The position numbers and the translations under genes are program-made. A stretch of 64,000 bases of DNA from TMED14 sp964475135 (GTDB lineage Bacteria > Bacteroidota > Bacteroidia > Flavobacteriales > Schleiferiaceae), in contig CAYYWL010000001.1 in assembly GCA_964475135.1 (NCBI GenBank), forward strand, positions 1 to 64,000, in the 5' to 3' direction. This document shows positions 33,167-42,405 of the stretch, in pieces. Numbering within the stretch: position 1 is the stretch's first letter; every line of letters begins with the position of its first letter. The notes under the pieces are model-generated. The model ran no database searches and had not been told where the DNA came from. It worked only from the letters and a program-made list of their open reading frames with translations.

Positions 33167-34453
33167 TTAGAGGCTCTCCCAGCGGTAGGCGTCCCAGCGC
33201 AAAAACACGAAGACCATTAGGCTAAATGCCCAAAGGGACGAGCCTCCGTAGCTGAAAAATGGGAGGGGAATCCCAATGACGGGCATCATACCAAGTGTCA
33301 TTCCGATGTTTACGGTGAAGTGAACAAAGAGAATGCTGGCCACGGCAAGTCCATAGTACATTCCAAAGGCGTGCTTTTGACGTTGAGCTAAGAGCGTAAT
33401 CCGTATGATGAGTCCGGCAAACGCACCGAGTACGATTAACGAACCAAGAAACCCCCATTCCTCACCGACCGTGCAAAAGATGTAGTCGGTAGTTTGCTCG
33501 GGAACAAAACGCAGGCGGGTCTGTGTTCCGTTCATGTAACCTTTGCCAAAGAGCCCACCTGAGCCAATAGCAATCAGTGATTGCGCCGTTTGGTACCCTG
33601 CGGCGCTCGGGTCGTCCACTTGGCCCAGGAGCAGCTTGATGCGAATTTGCTGGTGGGGTTTGAGCACTTGATCAAACACTTGCTGGACGGCTCCGGACCA
33701 CAGTAAGGCACCTAGGCCCAACCAAATGGCTGGATGCTTTACAAAGCGAATAAAATTCAAACGGGTCCGAATGCGAGTAATGGCCAAACTTAAGACCACA
33801 GTTCCGCCAATAATCCATTTCACCGTCAACGGCGATAGCGCAAGTGAAATGATTGAAAGAGCTGCAATGCCCAATGCGCCAAACAGGTAAAACCCTGGTA
33901 GACCTGCGAAGTAAAATACCAGTAGAAACGACGCAAATACCAATGCCGATCCCGCGTCAGGTTGCAAAAGGATGAGAAGCATTGGGAGCCCAACTACGGC
34001 CATCGGTAGCCACCGAGATCTCCACGATTTAAGGCCATCAGGACTTCGTCCGAGAACGCGTGCGAGCACTAGAGCGGTTCCCAGTTTGGCGAATTCCGAA
34101 GGCTGAAGGCCGAATGAACCGAGACTTAACCACGACTTGTTGCCGCCTCGCTCGACTCCGACGGCAAGTACGGCGAGCAAAAGCACGATTGATAGGGTAT
34201 ATACGGCCCAGGAGAGCACTTCAAACAGGCGTGCATCAGAAAGCAGCACTAACAGTACCAAAACTCCTGCGAGCCCGATGAAGCCCAGCTGCTTTCCTGC
34301 CTCGTTGGACCAACTCCATGCCCAGGTATCGTCGATCGGGCTGACGGTGGCAAAAATATTGACCCACCCAAATAGCACAAGAAAGACCACGAGCCCGACA
34401 CTAAGGCGGTCCAAACGGCCGACAAGCGGCGCGGTAGTAGGTTGACGCTGCAT
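33167..34453 (-). CDS. rodA: Rod shape-determining protein RodA (SEDS glycosyltransferase)
   Basis: 428 residues, about ten membrane helices. Polymerises lipid II into glycan strands with PBP2. Family signatures: GGNKSWLSLGSFGLQPSEFAK-type segment (KSWLSLGSFGLQPSE), LLILLQPDAGSALVF with the key Asp, and the C-terminal LRFVPEQTTDYIFCTVGEEWG and IPLPFFSYGGSS. It overlaps the PBP2 stop by one base and is the last gene of purH-mreB-mreC-mreD-mrdA-rodA. Confidence 0.96.
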   Translation of the reverse strand: MQRQPTTAPLVGRLDRLSVGLVVFLVLFGWVNIFATVSPIDDTWAWSWSNEAGKQLGFIGLAGVLVLLVLLSDARLFEVLSWAVYTLSIVLLLAVLAVGVERGGNKSWLSLGSFGLQPSEFAKLGTALVLARVLGRSPDGLKSWRSRWLPMAVVGLPMLLILLQPDAGSALVFASFLLVFYFAGLPGFYLFGALGIAALSIISLALSPLTVKWIIGGTVVLSLAITRIRTRLNFIRFVKHPAIWLGLGALLWSGAVQQVFDQVLKPHQQIRIKLLLGQVDDPSAAGYQTAQSLIAIGSGGLFGKGYMNGTQTRLRFVPEQTTDYIFCTVGEEWGFLGSLIVLGAFAGLIIRITLLAQRQKHAFGMYYGLAVASILFVHFTVNIGMTLGMMPVIGIPLPFFSYGGSSLWAFSLMVFVFLRWDAYRWESL

Positions 34454-36288
34454 CAGTACGGGGGTAGTTCAGTTTCTACGTGATTGACGCGGTATTCGCC
34501 GGTAAGGCTACCCTCTACCATTCTGCGGTACAAATCAGGTCGGGTAATAGTGTCGTTGAGGTAGGATTCCATCATCAAACTCGCAATCGGAGCGGCCCAA
34601 CGCGATCCCCAGTAACCGTTTTCTACAATAATGGCGAGCGCGATTTGAGGCTTGTCCAACGGTGCAAATGCAGTAAATATAGAGTGATCTTGCCCGTGTG
34701 GATTTTGTGCGGTCCCTGTTTTTCCTGCCATGAGCAGGCCTTCAAGGCGCGAGGCGCGAGCAGTTCCAGATTCAAATACATCGTTCATTCCGGCGATAAT
34801 TACTTCGAAGTTCTGCGGATCAATGCTCGTGCGGTGAACTTTAGAAAACTCTGGATTGGGATTCGGATTGCCGTCAATGCTTCGCACGAGGTGGGGTCGA
34901 ATCCACCATCCCCGGTTGGCCACGGCCGCGGTCATGTTGGCGAGCTGAATAGGAGTAACGAGTAATTCACCTTGACCAATGGCGAGTGAAATCACGGTTG
35001 GCGACTTCCAACGGTCTGTTCGGTATACTTTGTTGAAGTAGGGCCCCGTTGGAACGAATCCTTTGCGGCCCGTGGGTAGATCAACCCCCAAAAAGTCACC
35101 AAGTCCAAAACTCTTGACGTGGTCGCTCCACACGTCGATACCTTGGCTCGCTGTGGGGTACTTGTCAAGCACCCGCTTAAAGATTTGGCAGTGGTAGTTG
35201 TTGCAGCTCTTGGCAATGGACCCCCGAAGGTCCAAGGTTCCTGCTTTGCAGTGGCATCCCACGTGAAGTGATCCAAAATGGTAGCCATCTATGCAGGTGT
35301 ACTGCGTTTCTTCCTGGACTACACCTTCTTGCAGCGCGATTAGGGCATTTAAAATCTTGAACGGAGAGCCTGGAGGGTATTCAGCAAGAACAGCACGGTC
35401 GTAAAGAGGTTTGTTTATGGAATCTCGGTACAAAATCGTGTAGTTTCGCGAACGGTAGCGCCCCACAAGTGCATTGGGGTCGTATGCAGGTGAGGACACG
35501 AGGGCTAAAATTTCTCCGGTTGAGGGCTCAATAGCGACAATACTGCCTCTTTTTCCACGCATCAGCTCTTCGGCAAGTGCTTGAAGCTCTGCATCTAAGG
35601 TTAGCTGAAGCTCAGCTCCCATGCTTGGTTGCTCGTCGTATCGGCCTTTAGCAAATGATCCCACGTCCCGGTTTCGGTTGTCTACGGTGATGTACCGCTT
35701 GCCGGCGATACCCCGAAGTTCCGTTTCGTACGACGCTTCAATCCCTGAAATTCCGAGGTAATCGCCGAGGTCGTACTCAGGGTGGCGCGTCATAAGGTAG
35801 TCGTTGACTTCGCCGACATAGCCCATTACATTGCCTCCAATGGGCATCGGATACTTGCGAAAGCTGCGCTTGCGGAGTTGTACGCCCTCAAACATTGCAA
35901 TCTGCTCTTGAATCGATGCGTAGTCCTTGACCGTCAGACCCCTGAGAATAGGGAAGGGGCGGTACCTACCTTGAATTAAGGCTTTTTTGAGCTGCTTTCG
36001 AATAGACCCCAATGGCTCACCCAAGACTCGAGCGAGTGCGGCGGTATCGAGGTGCGTGAGTCGGCTCGCGATGACTTCGACGTCGTACGCGATCTGGTTG
36101 GTGGCGAGTACCGTTCCATTGCGGTCCCGCATCAATCCACGCGGAGCATAAATTTTTTCAATTCGCTGCGCATTATTCGCCGCGTCAAGGGTGTAGCGTG
36201 TGTCAATGAGCTGAATGTTGATGAGTCGGAGTACAAAAAGTACCAAGACGGCAAGTACACCTATGGGTAAAATGCGGCTCCGGTTCAT
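34453..36288 (-). CDS. mrdA: Penicillin-binding protein 2 (peptidoglycan transpeptidase)
   Basis: 611 residues. A single N-terminal helix (ILPIGVLAVLVLFVLRL), a dimerisation domain, and the transpeptidase domain. The catalytic S308-PFK tetrad (PGSPFK), S361-C-N and the AGKTGTAQN motif are all present, so it should be active and bind beta-lactams. Cysteines near the active site (C332, C345, C347) resemble those of other Bacteroidota PBP2. It cross-links the wall during rod elongation with RodA. The start overlaps mreD by 4 bases. Confidence 0.97.
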   Translation of the reverse strand: MNRSRILPIGVLAVLVLFVLRLINIQLIDTRYTLDAANNAQRIEKIYAPRGLMRDRNGTVLATNQIAYDVEVIASRLTHLDTAALARVLGEPLGSIRKQLKKALIQGRYRPFPILRGLTVKDYASIQEQIAMFEGVQLRKRSFRKYPMPIGGNVMGYVGEVNDYLMTRHPEYDLGDYLGISGIEASYETELRGIAGKRYITVDNRNRDVGSFAKGRYDEQPSMGAELQLTLDAELQALAEELMRGKRGSIVAIEPSTGEILALVSSPAYDPNALVGRYRSRNYTILYRDSINKPLYDRAVLAEYPPGSPFKILNALIALQEGVVQEETQYTCIDGYHFGSLHVGCHCKAGTLDLRGSIAKSCNNYHCQIFKRVLDKYPTASQGIDVWSDHVKSFGLGDFLGVDLPTGRKGFVPTGPYFNKVYRTDRWKSPTVISLAIGQGELLVTPIQLANMTAAVANRGWWIRPHLVRSIDGNPNPNPEFSKVHRTSIDPQNFEVIIAGMNDVFESGTARASRLEGLLMAGKTGTAQNPHGQDHSIFTAFAPLDKPQIALAIIVENGYWGSRWAAPIASLMMESYLNDTITRPDLYRRMVEGSLTGEYRVNHVETELPPY

Positions 36289-36794
36289 CCTGCTTGTGAT
36301 TTTGGTATAAACCAGGCCACAGAAGTGGATAACGCGGCGCTGACTACGACGTTAAGTACACTACGGCCTAAAACGAGGCTAAAAATGTGAGTTCCGTGGC
36401 TTGCCCAAAGAAAGAGCCAAATGTGGTGAATTCCCAACGTGAGAAGTACCAATGTGGTCCATTTGCCGAGTCCCAAGTCTTGTGGCACAAACGAGAGCTG
36501 CTCTTCGGCTGCGCGCGGAACAATTCCGTTGAGGATCCATGGGCGTGCGTACGCAAGCAGCGAACTTGCCATCATGTGTAGGCCGCCACTCCCTTCGTGT
36601 AGGTCTACGCCCAATCCAAGTGCGGCGGCGATTGCCAGCAGTCCGAGACGGTTGAAGTTGGCCGGGGCAAGTACGAGCACGAGCGGATAGAGGTACGGGC
36701 TGAGGTAACCGCCTACTTCGATCTGGCTCAAAAGCAGGATTTGAGCAAGAATCACCCAAAAAGAAAAAACGATCCAAGGTCCAGGTCGGGTCAT
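36285..36794 (-). CDS. mreD: Rod shape-determining protein MreD
   Basis: 169 residues, five or six membrane helices (VFSFWVILAQILLLSQ, PYLYPLVLVLAP, and others). The family is poorly conserved, but length, topology and the place between mreC and mrdA make the call firm. It links MreC to the cytoplasmic MreB. Overlaps both neighbours by 4 bases, a sign of translational coupling. Confidence 0.88.
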   Translation of the reverse strand: MTRPGPWIVFSFWVILAQILLLSQIEVGGYLSPYLYPLVLVLAPANFNRLGLLAIAAALGLGVDLHEGSGGLHMMASSLLAYARPWILNGIVPRAAEEQLSFVPQDLGLGKWTTLVLLTLGIHHIWLFLWASHGTHIFSLVLGRSVLNVVVSAALSTSVAWFIPKSQAG

Positions 36795-37582
36795 GGTGCG
36801 ATACTATCTCGTTCAGGTTGATGAAGGTTCACTGCGGCAAGAACTACTTGTTGGCGCTGTAGGTCGGCGGCCAGTCGAATCGACGCTGTTAGGGTAAACT
36901 GAAGGCTGTCTACGGTGACCGACTCCACAGTTCCAACAAGCCAGCCTGCTGGGAACACGTTTGAGCGAGCATCTGTGACGATTCGGTCTCCTGGCTTGAG
37001 GTCGGCCTCAATGGCCACGTCCACAAAGTCAGCAGTCCGAGGATTTGATCCGTTCCACTGAATGGTGCCAAAATGCCCGGTTCGCTCAGCTGAAGCAGAG
37101 ATCCGCATACTCGGGTGGCTCAGCGGACGCACTCTGGAATAGTGGGGCGTGCACTCGTAGGCGATGCCGATAATACCAGTCGATCCCAAGACCGCAAAAG
37201 GCGGTGTTAACCCCGCATTTGTTCCCACGTCAATAATACCCCAAGGTTCTGCAGAGCGGTGCTCGATGAATAGTAGGCTACCTGGGGTGTAGGCGAACCC
37301 GCCTTCTTCGTAGGTCGCGGCCGAAGAGGAATCCATGGGAATTCCGCTCTTATACTTGGCAATTTCGGCAATGAGTTGCTTGTTTTTGTCTTCAAGAGAT
37401 AAGTAGGACTCCCAGCCGTGCAGCCAGCCACGCCATTGAGCTTGGCGTTCGAGCACATTGGCCCAGAATATACTCTCGTGGGCCAGTGATCGGGCGTACG
37501 TTAGACTTAGTCCCAAAACTTGGAACAGCAATAAACTCAGAACGATGCGGTAGCGAACAAAAAACCGCAGAATGTTCTGCAT
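36791..37582 (-). CDS. mreC: Rod shape-determining protein MreC
   Basis: 263 residues. One N-terminal helix (IVLSLLLFQVLGLSLTY), a coiled-coil (about 60-95, LEDKNKQLIAEIAKYK) and two beta-barrel domains with GSTGIIGIAYECTPHYSRVRPL, the typical hinge. It forms the periplasmic scaffold that switches on PBP2 and RodA. Three nucleotides separate it from mreB. Confidence 0.94.
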   Translation of the reverse strand: MQNILRFFVRYRIVLSLLLFQVLGLSLTYARSLAHESIFWANVLERQAQWRGWLHGWESYLSLEDKNKQLIAEIAKYKSGIPMDSSSAATYEEGGFAYTPGSLLFIEHRSAEPWGIIDVGTNAGLTPPFAVLGSTGIIGIAYECTPHYSRVRPLSHPSMRISASAERTGHFGTIQWNGSNPRTADFVDVAIEADLKPGDRIVTDARSNVFPAGWLVGTVESVTVDSLQFTLTASIRLAADLQRQQVVLAAVNLHQPERDSIAP

Positions 37583-37585
37583 GGC

Positions 37586-38614
37586 TTAGCGCATCAAAAG
37601 CGTACGGTACTTCTCGAGGTTCTTGAGCGCGATACCCGTTCCGCGCACCACGGCGCGAAGTGGATCCTCGGCTACGTACACGGGGAGGTCCGTTTTCGTT
37701 GAAATCCGCTGGTCGAGACCGCGAAGGAGCGATCCACCACCAGCCATGTAAATTCCGGAGTTGTAAATGTCCGCCGAAAGTTCAGGGGGTGTAAGCGACA
37801 GTGCCTCCATCACGGCGTCCTCAATACGGGTCAGCGACTTGTCGAGCGCGCGCGCAATTTCTTTGTACGAAATATCCACCTGCTTTGGCTTACCAGAAAT
37901 TAGGTCGCGGCCCTGAACGCTCATGTCGTCAGGAGGAGAGGCCAAGGTTTCAAGTGCGGCTCCCACGTTGATTTTGATCAACTCGGCAGTGCGGTCGCCC
38001 ACAAATAGGTTGTGCTGCGTCCGCATGTAGTATGCGATGTCGTTGGTAAACACGTCGCCCGCAACTTTGATGGACTTGTCGCAGACAATTCCGCCCAAGG
38101 CGAGAACCGCAATTTCGGTGGTTCCACCACCGATGTCGATGATCATGTTCCCTTTGGGCTCGAGCACGTCGACGCCGATACCGATCGCGGCAGCCATGGG
38201 CTCATGGATGAGGTAGACTTCTTTGGCGTTGGCGTGTTCGGCGGAATCGCGTACCGCGCGTTTTTCAACTTCGGTGATTCCGCTCGGAATACAAATAACC
38301 ATGCGGAGCGAAGGTGCAAACCAGTTGTTCTTGAGGGCCGGAATGCTCTTGATCATCTCGCGAATCATGTGCTCTGAAGCGACGAAGTCTGCAATAACGC
38401 CATCCTTCAACGGGCGAACCGTACGAATATTTTCGTGGGTCTTTCCGTGCATTTGCATGGCCTCGTGCCCAATGGCCAAAATGGCATTGGTGGTGCGATC
38501 TAAAGCGACGATGGACGGTGCGTCCACGACTACTTTGTCGTTGTGAATGATCAACGTATTCGCCGTACCGAGGTCGATGGCGATGTCGTAGGTGAGGAAG
38601 TCAAATAGACCCAT
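37586..38614 (-). CDS. mreB: Rod shape-determining protein MreB
   Basis: 342 residues. Actin-like ATPase that guides wall elongation. The phosphate-1 loop IDLGTANTLIIHND (13-26), the phosphate-2 segment MIIDIGGGTTEIAVL, and the adenosine loop IYMAGGGSLLRGLD are all intact. The N-terminus FLTYDIA with its short amphipathic start suits membrane binding. First of the mre genes, 7 nt after purH. Confidence 0.98.
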   Translation of the reverse strand: MGLFDFLTYDIAIDLGTANTLIIHNDKVVVDAPSIVALDRTTNAILAIGHEAMQMHGKTHENIRTVRPLKDGVIADFVASEHMIREMIKSIPALKNNWFAPSLRMVICIPSGITEVEKRAVRDSAEHANAKEVYLIHEPMAAAIGIGVDVLEPKGNMIIDIGGGTTEIAVLALGGIVCDKSIKVAGDVFTNDIAYYMRTQHNLFVGDRTAELIKINVGAALETLASPPDDMSVQGRDLISGKPKQVDISYKEIARALDKSLTRIEDAVMEALSLTPPELSADIYNSGIYMAGGGSLLRGLDQRISTKTDLPVYVAEDPLRAVVRGTGIALKNLEKYRTLLMR

Positions 38615-38621
38615 TCGGGGA

Positions 38622-40133
38622 TTAGTGTTTGAAGTGTCGGAATCCGGTCATTACCATGGCCACGCCGTGCTCGTTGCAGTACTGAACGCTCAAATCATCC
38701 TTGACGCTTCCGCCCGGTTGGATGACCGCGGTAATACCTGCTAAGTACGCAATTTCGACGCAATCAGGGAAGGGAAAAAATGCATCGGAAGCCATTACGG
38801 CTCCGTCGAGTGAAAGTCCAAAGGACTGGGCCTTGTGAATGGCCTGCTGCAGCGCGTCTACACGCGAAGTCTGGCCAGTTCCCGCAGCCAAGAGCTGGCG
38901 GTTTTTGACCAGCACAATGGTGTTGCTCTTGGTGTGCTTTCCGATTGCCGAGGCGTACAGCATGTCGGCCACCTGTTCGGGGGTAGGGACGGAATTCGTC
39001 ACCACCTTGAGGTCTTCGGCGGCATCTGTGTGGTGGTCGCGCTCTTGAATCAGCACCCCATTGAGAACGGACCGTACCCGGTAGTGGGAACTCGCTTCGG
39101 GCTTCACCGTGACCAAGATGCGGTTCTTTTTGGACTGAAGTACGTCAAGGGCTTCGTCGCTGTAGCTCGGGGCGAGGAGCACCTCAAAAAACAGCGAGTT
39201 CATTGCCTCTGCCGTCGCGAGGTCCACAGGTTGGTTGCACGCGATCACTCCGCCGAACGCAGAAACGGGATCCGCTGAGAGGGCGTCGTTCCACGCTTCG
39301 AGTAGGGTTGGGCGGCTGGCCATTCCGCACGCGTTGTTGTGCTTTATGATGGCAACCGTAGCGTCGTGGCCTTCGCTGACAAAGTCAAGGGCGGCTTCGA
39401 CGTCAAGTAGGTTGTTGTAGCTGAGCTCTTTTCCGTGAATTTGCTCAAGTCGGCTCGATAGGTCGCCGACGTACCACGCCTTTTGGTGCGGATTCTCTCC
39501 GTAGCGCAGGCTGCGGCGACTACCCATCAACGTTGGGAAGGGGTGATCCTGGCCAAGCGTCCACGATGCAATATGGGCATCGTAGTTCTGGCTGGTCTGA
39601 AACGCAGCGCCGGCAAACGCTTTGCGCTGCTCGCGGGTCAAGGTTCCGCCCTGCGACTTGAGAAGTTCGAGCACTTCGGCGTACTGGGCGCGTGAACTGA
39701 CGATCCAGCAGTGGTCAAAATTCTTGGCCGCGGCGCGGATCAGCGAAATTCCCCCGATGTCAATTTTCTCGATGATGTCTTCTTCTGTTGCGCCCGATGC
39801 CACCGTGTCCTCAAACGGGTACAGGTCGACGATGACCATGTCAAAACTGGGGATGCCAAAACGCTCCACGGTGTCCTGGTCGTCTTTGCGGTCGCGGCGC
39901 CAAAGGATTCCGCCAAAGACCATCGGGTGAAGCGTTTTCACGCGGCCGTCTAAAATGCTTGGGAAGCCCGTAACCGTCTCCACAGCGGTCACTGGGAGGC
40001 CCAAACTCTCGAGGAACGATTGGGTGCCGCCGGTGCTGTATAACTTTACGCCAAGACTATGGAGGTTTCGAACAATCGGCTCAAGGCCGTCTTTGTGGTA
40101 AACTGAAATTAGGGCGGATTTTACCTGCTGCAC
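38622..40133 (-). CDS. purH: Bifunctional AICAR formyltransferase / IMP cyclohydrolase
   Basis: 503 residues. Performs the last two steps of IMP synthesis. The N-terminal IMP cyclohydrolase (MGS-like, about 1-190) has STGGTQSFL, VKTLHPMVFGG and DIGGISLIRAAAKN; the C-terminal transformylase has GSRRSLRYGENPHQKAWY and the catalytic IIKHNNACG. It ends in GFRHFKH. The start is GTG 40133. A TACTTTTG element lies 31 nt upstream. purH ahead of mreB is common in Flavobacteriia and seems to be one operon here. Confidence 0.97.
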   Translation of the reverse strand: MQQVKSALISVYHKDGLEPIVRNLHSLGVKLYSTGGTQSFLESLGLPVTAVETVTGFPSILDGRVKTLHPMVFGGILWRRDRKDDQDTVERFGIPSFDMVIVDLYPFEDTVASGATEEDIIEKIDIGGISLIRAAAKNFDHCWIVSSRAQYAEVLELLKSQGGTLTREQRKAFAGAAFQTSQNYDAHIASWTLGQDHPFPTLMGSRRSLRYGENPHQKAWYVGDLSSRLEQIHGKELSYNNLLDVEAALDFVSEGHDATVAIIKHNNACGMASRPTLLEAWNDALSADPVSAFGGVIACNQPVDLATAEAMNSLFFEVLLAPSYSDEALDVLQSKKNRILVTVKPEASSHYRVRSVLNGVLIQERDHHTDAAEDLKVVTNSVPTPEQVADMLYASAIGKHTKSNTIVLVKNRQLLAAGTGQTSRVDALQQAIHKAQSFGLSLDGAVMASDAFFPFPDCVEIAYLAGITAVIQPGGSVKDDLSVQYCNEHGVAMVMTGFRHFKH

Positions 40134-40164
40134 GTCGTACTAAAAATTGGGTCAAGAAAGGTTG

Positions 40165-40172
40165 CAAAAGTA
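40165..40172 (-). promoter_or_regulatory. -7 promoter element of purH
   Basis: The minus strand reads TACTTTTG, matching TAnnTTTG, 31 nt before the GTG start. It probably drives the whole purH-mre-mrdA-rodA operon. Confidence 0.6.
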
Positions 40173-40209
40173 CGGCGAACATGGCATGAACTTTGACTAA
40201 ATTGCCCCT

Positions 40210-41460
40210 GTGCGCCACCTATTTTTTCTGATTTGGGAATCTACCCGTTTGGCGTGGTCAGCCATGACCGCGAACATCCTTCGCACCGTGCTTTCCCTGC
40301 TCGGAATCGCGGTTGGAATCTTTTCCATTATTTCCGTGTATGCAGTCGTGGACAGCCTTGAGCGCAGCATTCGCTCGAGCGTTCAGGGCCTCGGATCCGA
40401 CGTGGTCTACATCCAAAAATGGCCCTGGGGTGGGGGCGGAGGTGAGTACGAATGGTGGAAGTTCTTTCAGCGACCTGAAGTCGGCTACCTCGACTACCAG
40501 CGCCTCGAGGAGTTTGGCGTGAAGGGTTCTGATGCGATTGTGCTTTTGAACGGAACCACAACTACAGTGAGCTCCGGCAACTCCAACGTCGAGCAAACTG
40601 AGATTCGAGGAATCACCTACGACTACGCCCAGCTGAACAAACTCGGTTTCGCCGGAGGGCGCTACTTTACCGAACGCGAGCTGCGCAGCGGACTGCCGTA
40701 CTGCATTGTCGGCGCAGATATCGCCGATGGACTGGCCTCAAGTGCGCAACTCGTGGGCAGTTCCATTCGAATTCTTGGCCGCGACTTTCAGGTGATTGGC
40801 GTCCTTGAGCGCGAGGGTAGTTCATTGGTTGGTGAAACCCACGACGCGCGGGTTCTGGTGCCTGCCCGTTGGGTGGTCGCTAACATCGGCGATGAACTGG
40901 GCGGATCCGCGATACAAGTTCGCGCGGCGTCCGGAACCACTGTGGCCCAACTCAAAGAGAATGTACGCGTCGTCATGCGCAAGATTCGCCGCCAATCACC
41001 ATCTGCAGAGGACTCATTTGCGCTCAACGAGTCTTCGACATTGAGTTCGGGCTTAGACCAAATGTTTGGCGTGATCGGCCTTGCGGGCACGGTCATCGGG
41101 GGGTTCAGCATCCTTGTAGGCGGTTTTGGAATCGCCAACATCATGTTTGTGAGCGTTCGCGAACGCACGGGGCAAATCGGGGTTCAAAAGGCATTGGGGG
41201 CTACCCACGGCTTCATTCTCGCCCAGTTTTTGCTCGAAAGCGTCCTGCTTAGTCTCGTGGGCGGAATCATTGGCCTTGCCTTTGCCGGAACCTTAATTGC
41301 AGTTGGTGCCGCGGTTTCGGACTTTGAGCTTGCGGTTTCGCTTCAAAACATAGCCACCGGTATCGGCCTTTCGGCCCTCATCGGTCTCATCGCGGGGTAT
41401 GCCCCCGCTGAAATGGCTGCGCGCCTCGACCCCGTTGAGGCCATTCGTTTTAACCAATAG
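40210..41460 (+). CDS. MacB/FtsX-like ABC transporter permease
   Basis: 416 residues: an N-terminal helix (ILRTVLSLLGIAVGIFSI), a large periplasmic MacB-type core (about 45-290), and three C-terminal helices with GGFGIANIMFVSVRERTGQIGVQKALGAT (seen in parts), the FtsX signature. Such permeases use force to drive export or lipoprotein and envelope tasks. Normally an ATPase gene is beside it; none is present within this window. The start is GTG 40210. A periplasmic stretch rich in Gly and Trp (WPWGGGGGEYEWWKFF) is unusual. The end overlaps msrC by 11 bases. Confidence 0.88.
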   Translation: MRHLFFLIWESTRLAWSAMTANILRTVLSLLGIAVGIFSIISVYAVVDSLERSIRSSVQGLGSDVVYIQKWPWGGGGGEYEWWKFFQRPEVGYLDYQRLEEFGVKGSDAIVLLNGTTTTVSSGNSNVEQTEIRGITYDYAQLNKLGFAGGRYFTERELRSGLPYCIVGADIADGLASSAQLVGSSIRILGRDFQVIGVLEREGSSLVGETHDARVLVPARWVVANIGDELGGSAIQVRAASGTTVAQLKENVRVVMRKIRRQSPSAEDSFALNESSTLSSGLDQMFGVIGLAGTVIGGFSILVGGFGIANIMFVSVRERTGQIGVQKALGATHGFILAQFLLESVLLSLVGGIIGLAFAGTLIAVGAAVSDFELAVSLQNIATGIGLSALIGLIAGYAPAEMAARLDPVEAIRFNQ

Positions 41461-41914
41461 TCGACGCCTCGGGCATAGATCCAATCTCTCGTGCAATTGC
41501 CTCGAGAAGCACATGGTCTTCTGCTTTAAATGGATCTAAAAAGTGGCTGTCGATGTCAATTTGACCGATGAGTCGAGTGCCTTCATAAATGGGAACCACC
41601 AACTCAGACTTCGTCTCCATCGAGCATGCTAGGTAGTTGTCTTGAGCCCATACATCTGGAACTTCAAACGGCATCCCGCTCAAGGCAACTTGCCCGCAAA
41701 TTCCGCGTCCGTAGGGAATCCGTGTGTGCTCGGTTTCGGCCCCAGCAAATGGCCCAAGATGCAAGGTTTGTTTGGCGTCATTCATCCAATAAATACCCAC
41801 CCATTGGTAGTGCGCCACGCGCTCATTGAGTAGTTCGCATACGGAACCGATTCCGCCCCACCCCTTAGACTCAATGAGGCGAAGTGCGTCGTGCTGAATG
41901 CTTTTCCAGTTCAT
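41450..41914 (-). CDS. msrC: Free methionine-(R)-sulfoxide reductase (GAF-domain fRMsr)
   Basis: 154 residues. A single GAF domain (YQWVGIYWMND, LHLGPFAG, IGQIDIDSHFLDPF). The reductase cysteines of this family are kept: C73 in GRGICGQ and C97 in YLACSME. It reduces free Met-R-sulfoxide after oxidative damage. The C-terminus overlaps the permease by 11 bases, and its ATG overlaps the dgkA stop by 4, so it is cotranscribed with dgkA. Confidence 0.9.
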   Translation of the reverse strand: MNWKSIQHDALRLIESKGWGGIGSVCELLNERVAHYQWVGIYWMNDAKQTLHLGPFAGAETEHTRIPYGRGICGQVALSGMPFEVPDVWAQDNYLACSMETKSELVVPIYEGTRLIGQIDIDSHFLDPFKAEDHVLLEAIAREIGSMPEASTIG

Positions 41915-42270
41915 TGGTTATCAAATAAGTAAATCCATAATTTGGGTCCTAAAACAAGCAGCCCCACTACTGCAGCTGCAATTGCTGCTACGAGCACCGA
42001 TGCGGCGGCAAAGTCCTTGGCGTCCCGAATCAGTGGGTCCCGCTCCGTACTGACACGATCAGCCAGCCGTTCCAGGGCGGAATTTGCATATTCCGCGGCA
42101 AGCACTTGGCCCATCGCCAGAGATAAAATGGCCCACTCTATACCAGAGAGTTCGAGCAGCAAACCCACGCAAATAACGACTAAGGCTGCCAAGCTGTGCA
42201 CCTTTAGATGGCGTTCGGTTTGCCATGCCACAATCAATCCACGGGCAGCTGCCCACCATGCCTTCCACAT
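41911..42270 (-). CDS. dgkA: Diacylglycerol/undecaprenol kinase family protein
   Basis: 119 residues, three membrane helices. The active-site segment AAEYANSALERLADRV, with the ATP- and metal-binding Glu and Asn, and DAKDFAAASVLVAAI match the DagK family. In bacteria with this short form the lipid is usually undecaprenol, which ties it to wall carrier recycling. A TAGGTTTG element ends 4 nt before the ATG. Confidence 0.9.
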   Translation of the reverse strand: MWKAWWAAARGLIVAWQTERHLKVHSLAALVVICVGLLLELSGIEWAILSLAMGQVLAAEYANSALERLADRVSTERDPLIRDAKDFAAASVLVAAIAAAVVGLLVLGPKLWIYLFDNQ

Positions 42271-42274
42271 ACTG

Positions 42275-42282
42275 CAAACCTA
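42275..42282 (-). promoter_or_regulatory. -7 promoter element of dgkA
   Basis: The minus strand reads TAGGTTTG, matching TAnnTTTG, 4 nt before the dgkA ATG. Confidence 0.55.
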
Positions 42283-42373
42283 CGGCGCGCTTCGTTCGTT
42301 CACCGAACTCCATCGCGAAAGCAGTCCTACGCCCCCCTTTCATGAAAAACTGAGGCCATAAAGCGTGCTGTCG

Positions 42374-42381
42374 TACTTTTG
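42374..42381 (+). promoter_or_regulatory. -7 promoter element of the T9SS cassette
   Basis: TACTTTTG matches TAnnTTTG, 24 nt before the ATG at 42406. It can drive cargo-PorP-cargo as one transcript. Confidence 0.6.
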
Positions 42382-42405
42382 TTAGGTAATAGTTAACCCT
42401 TGTCC

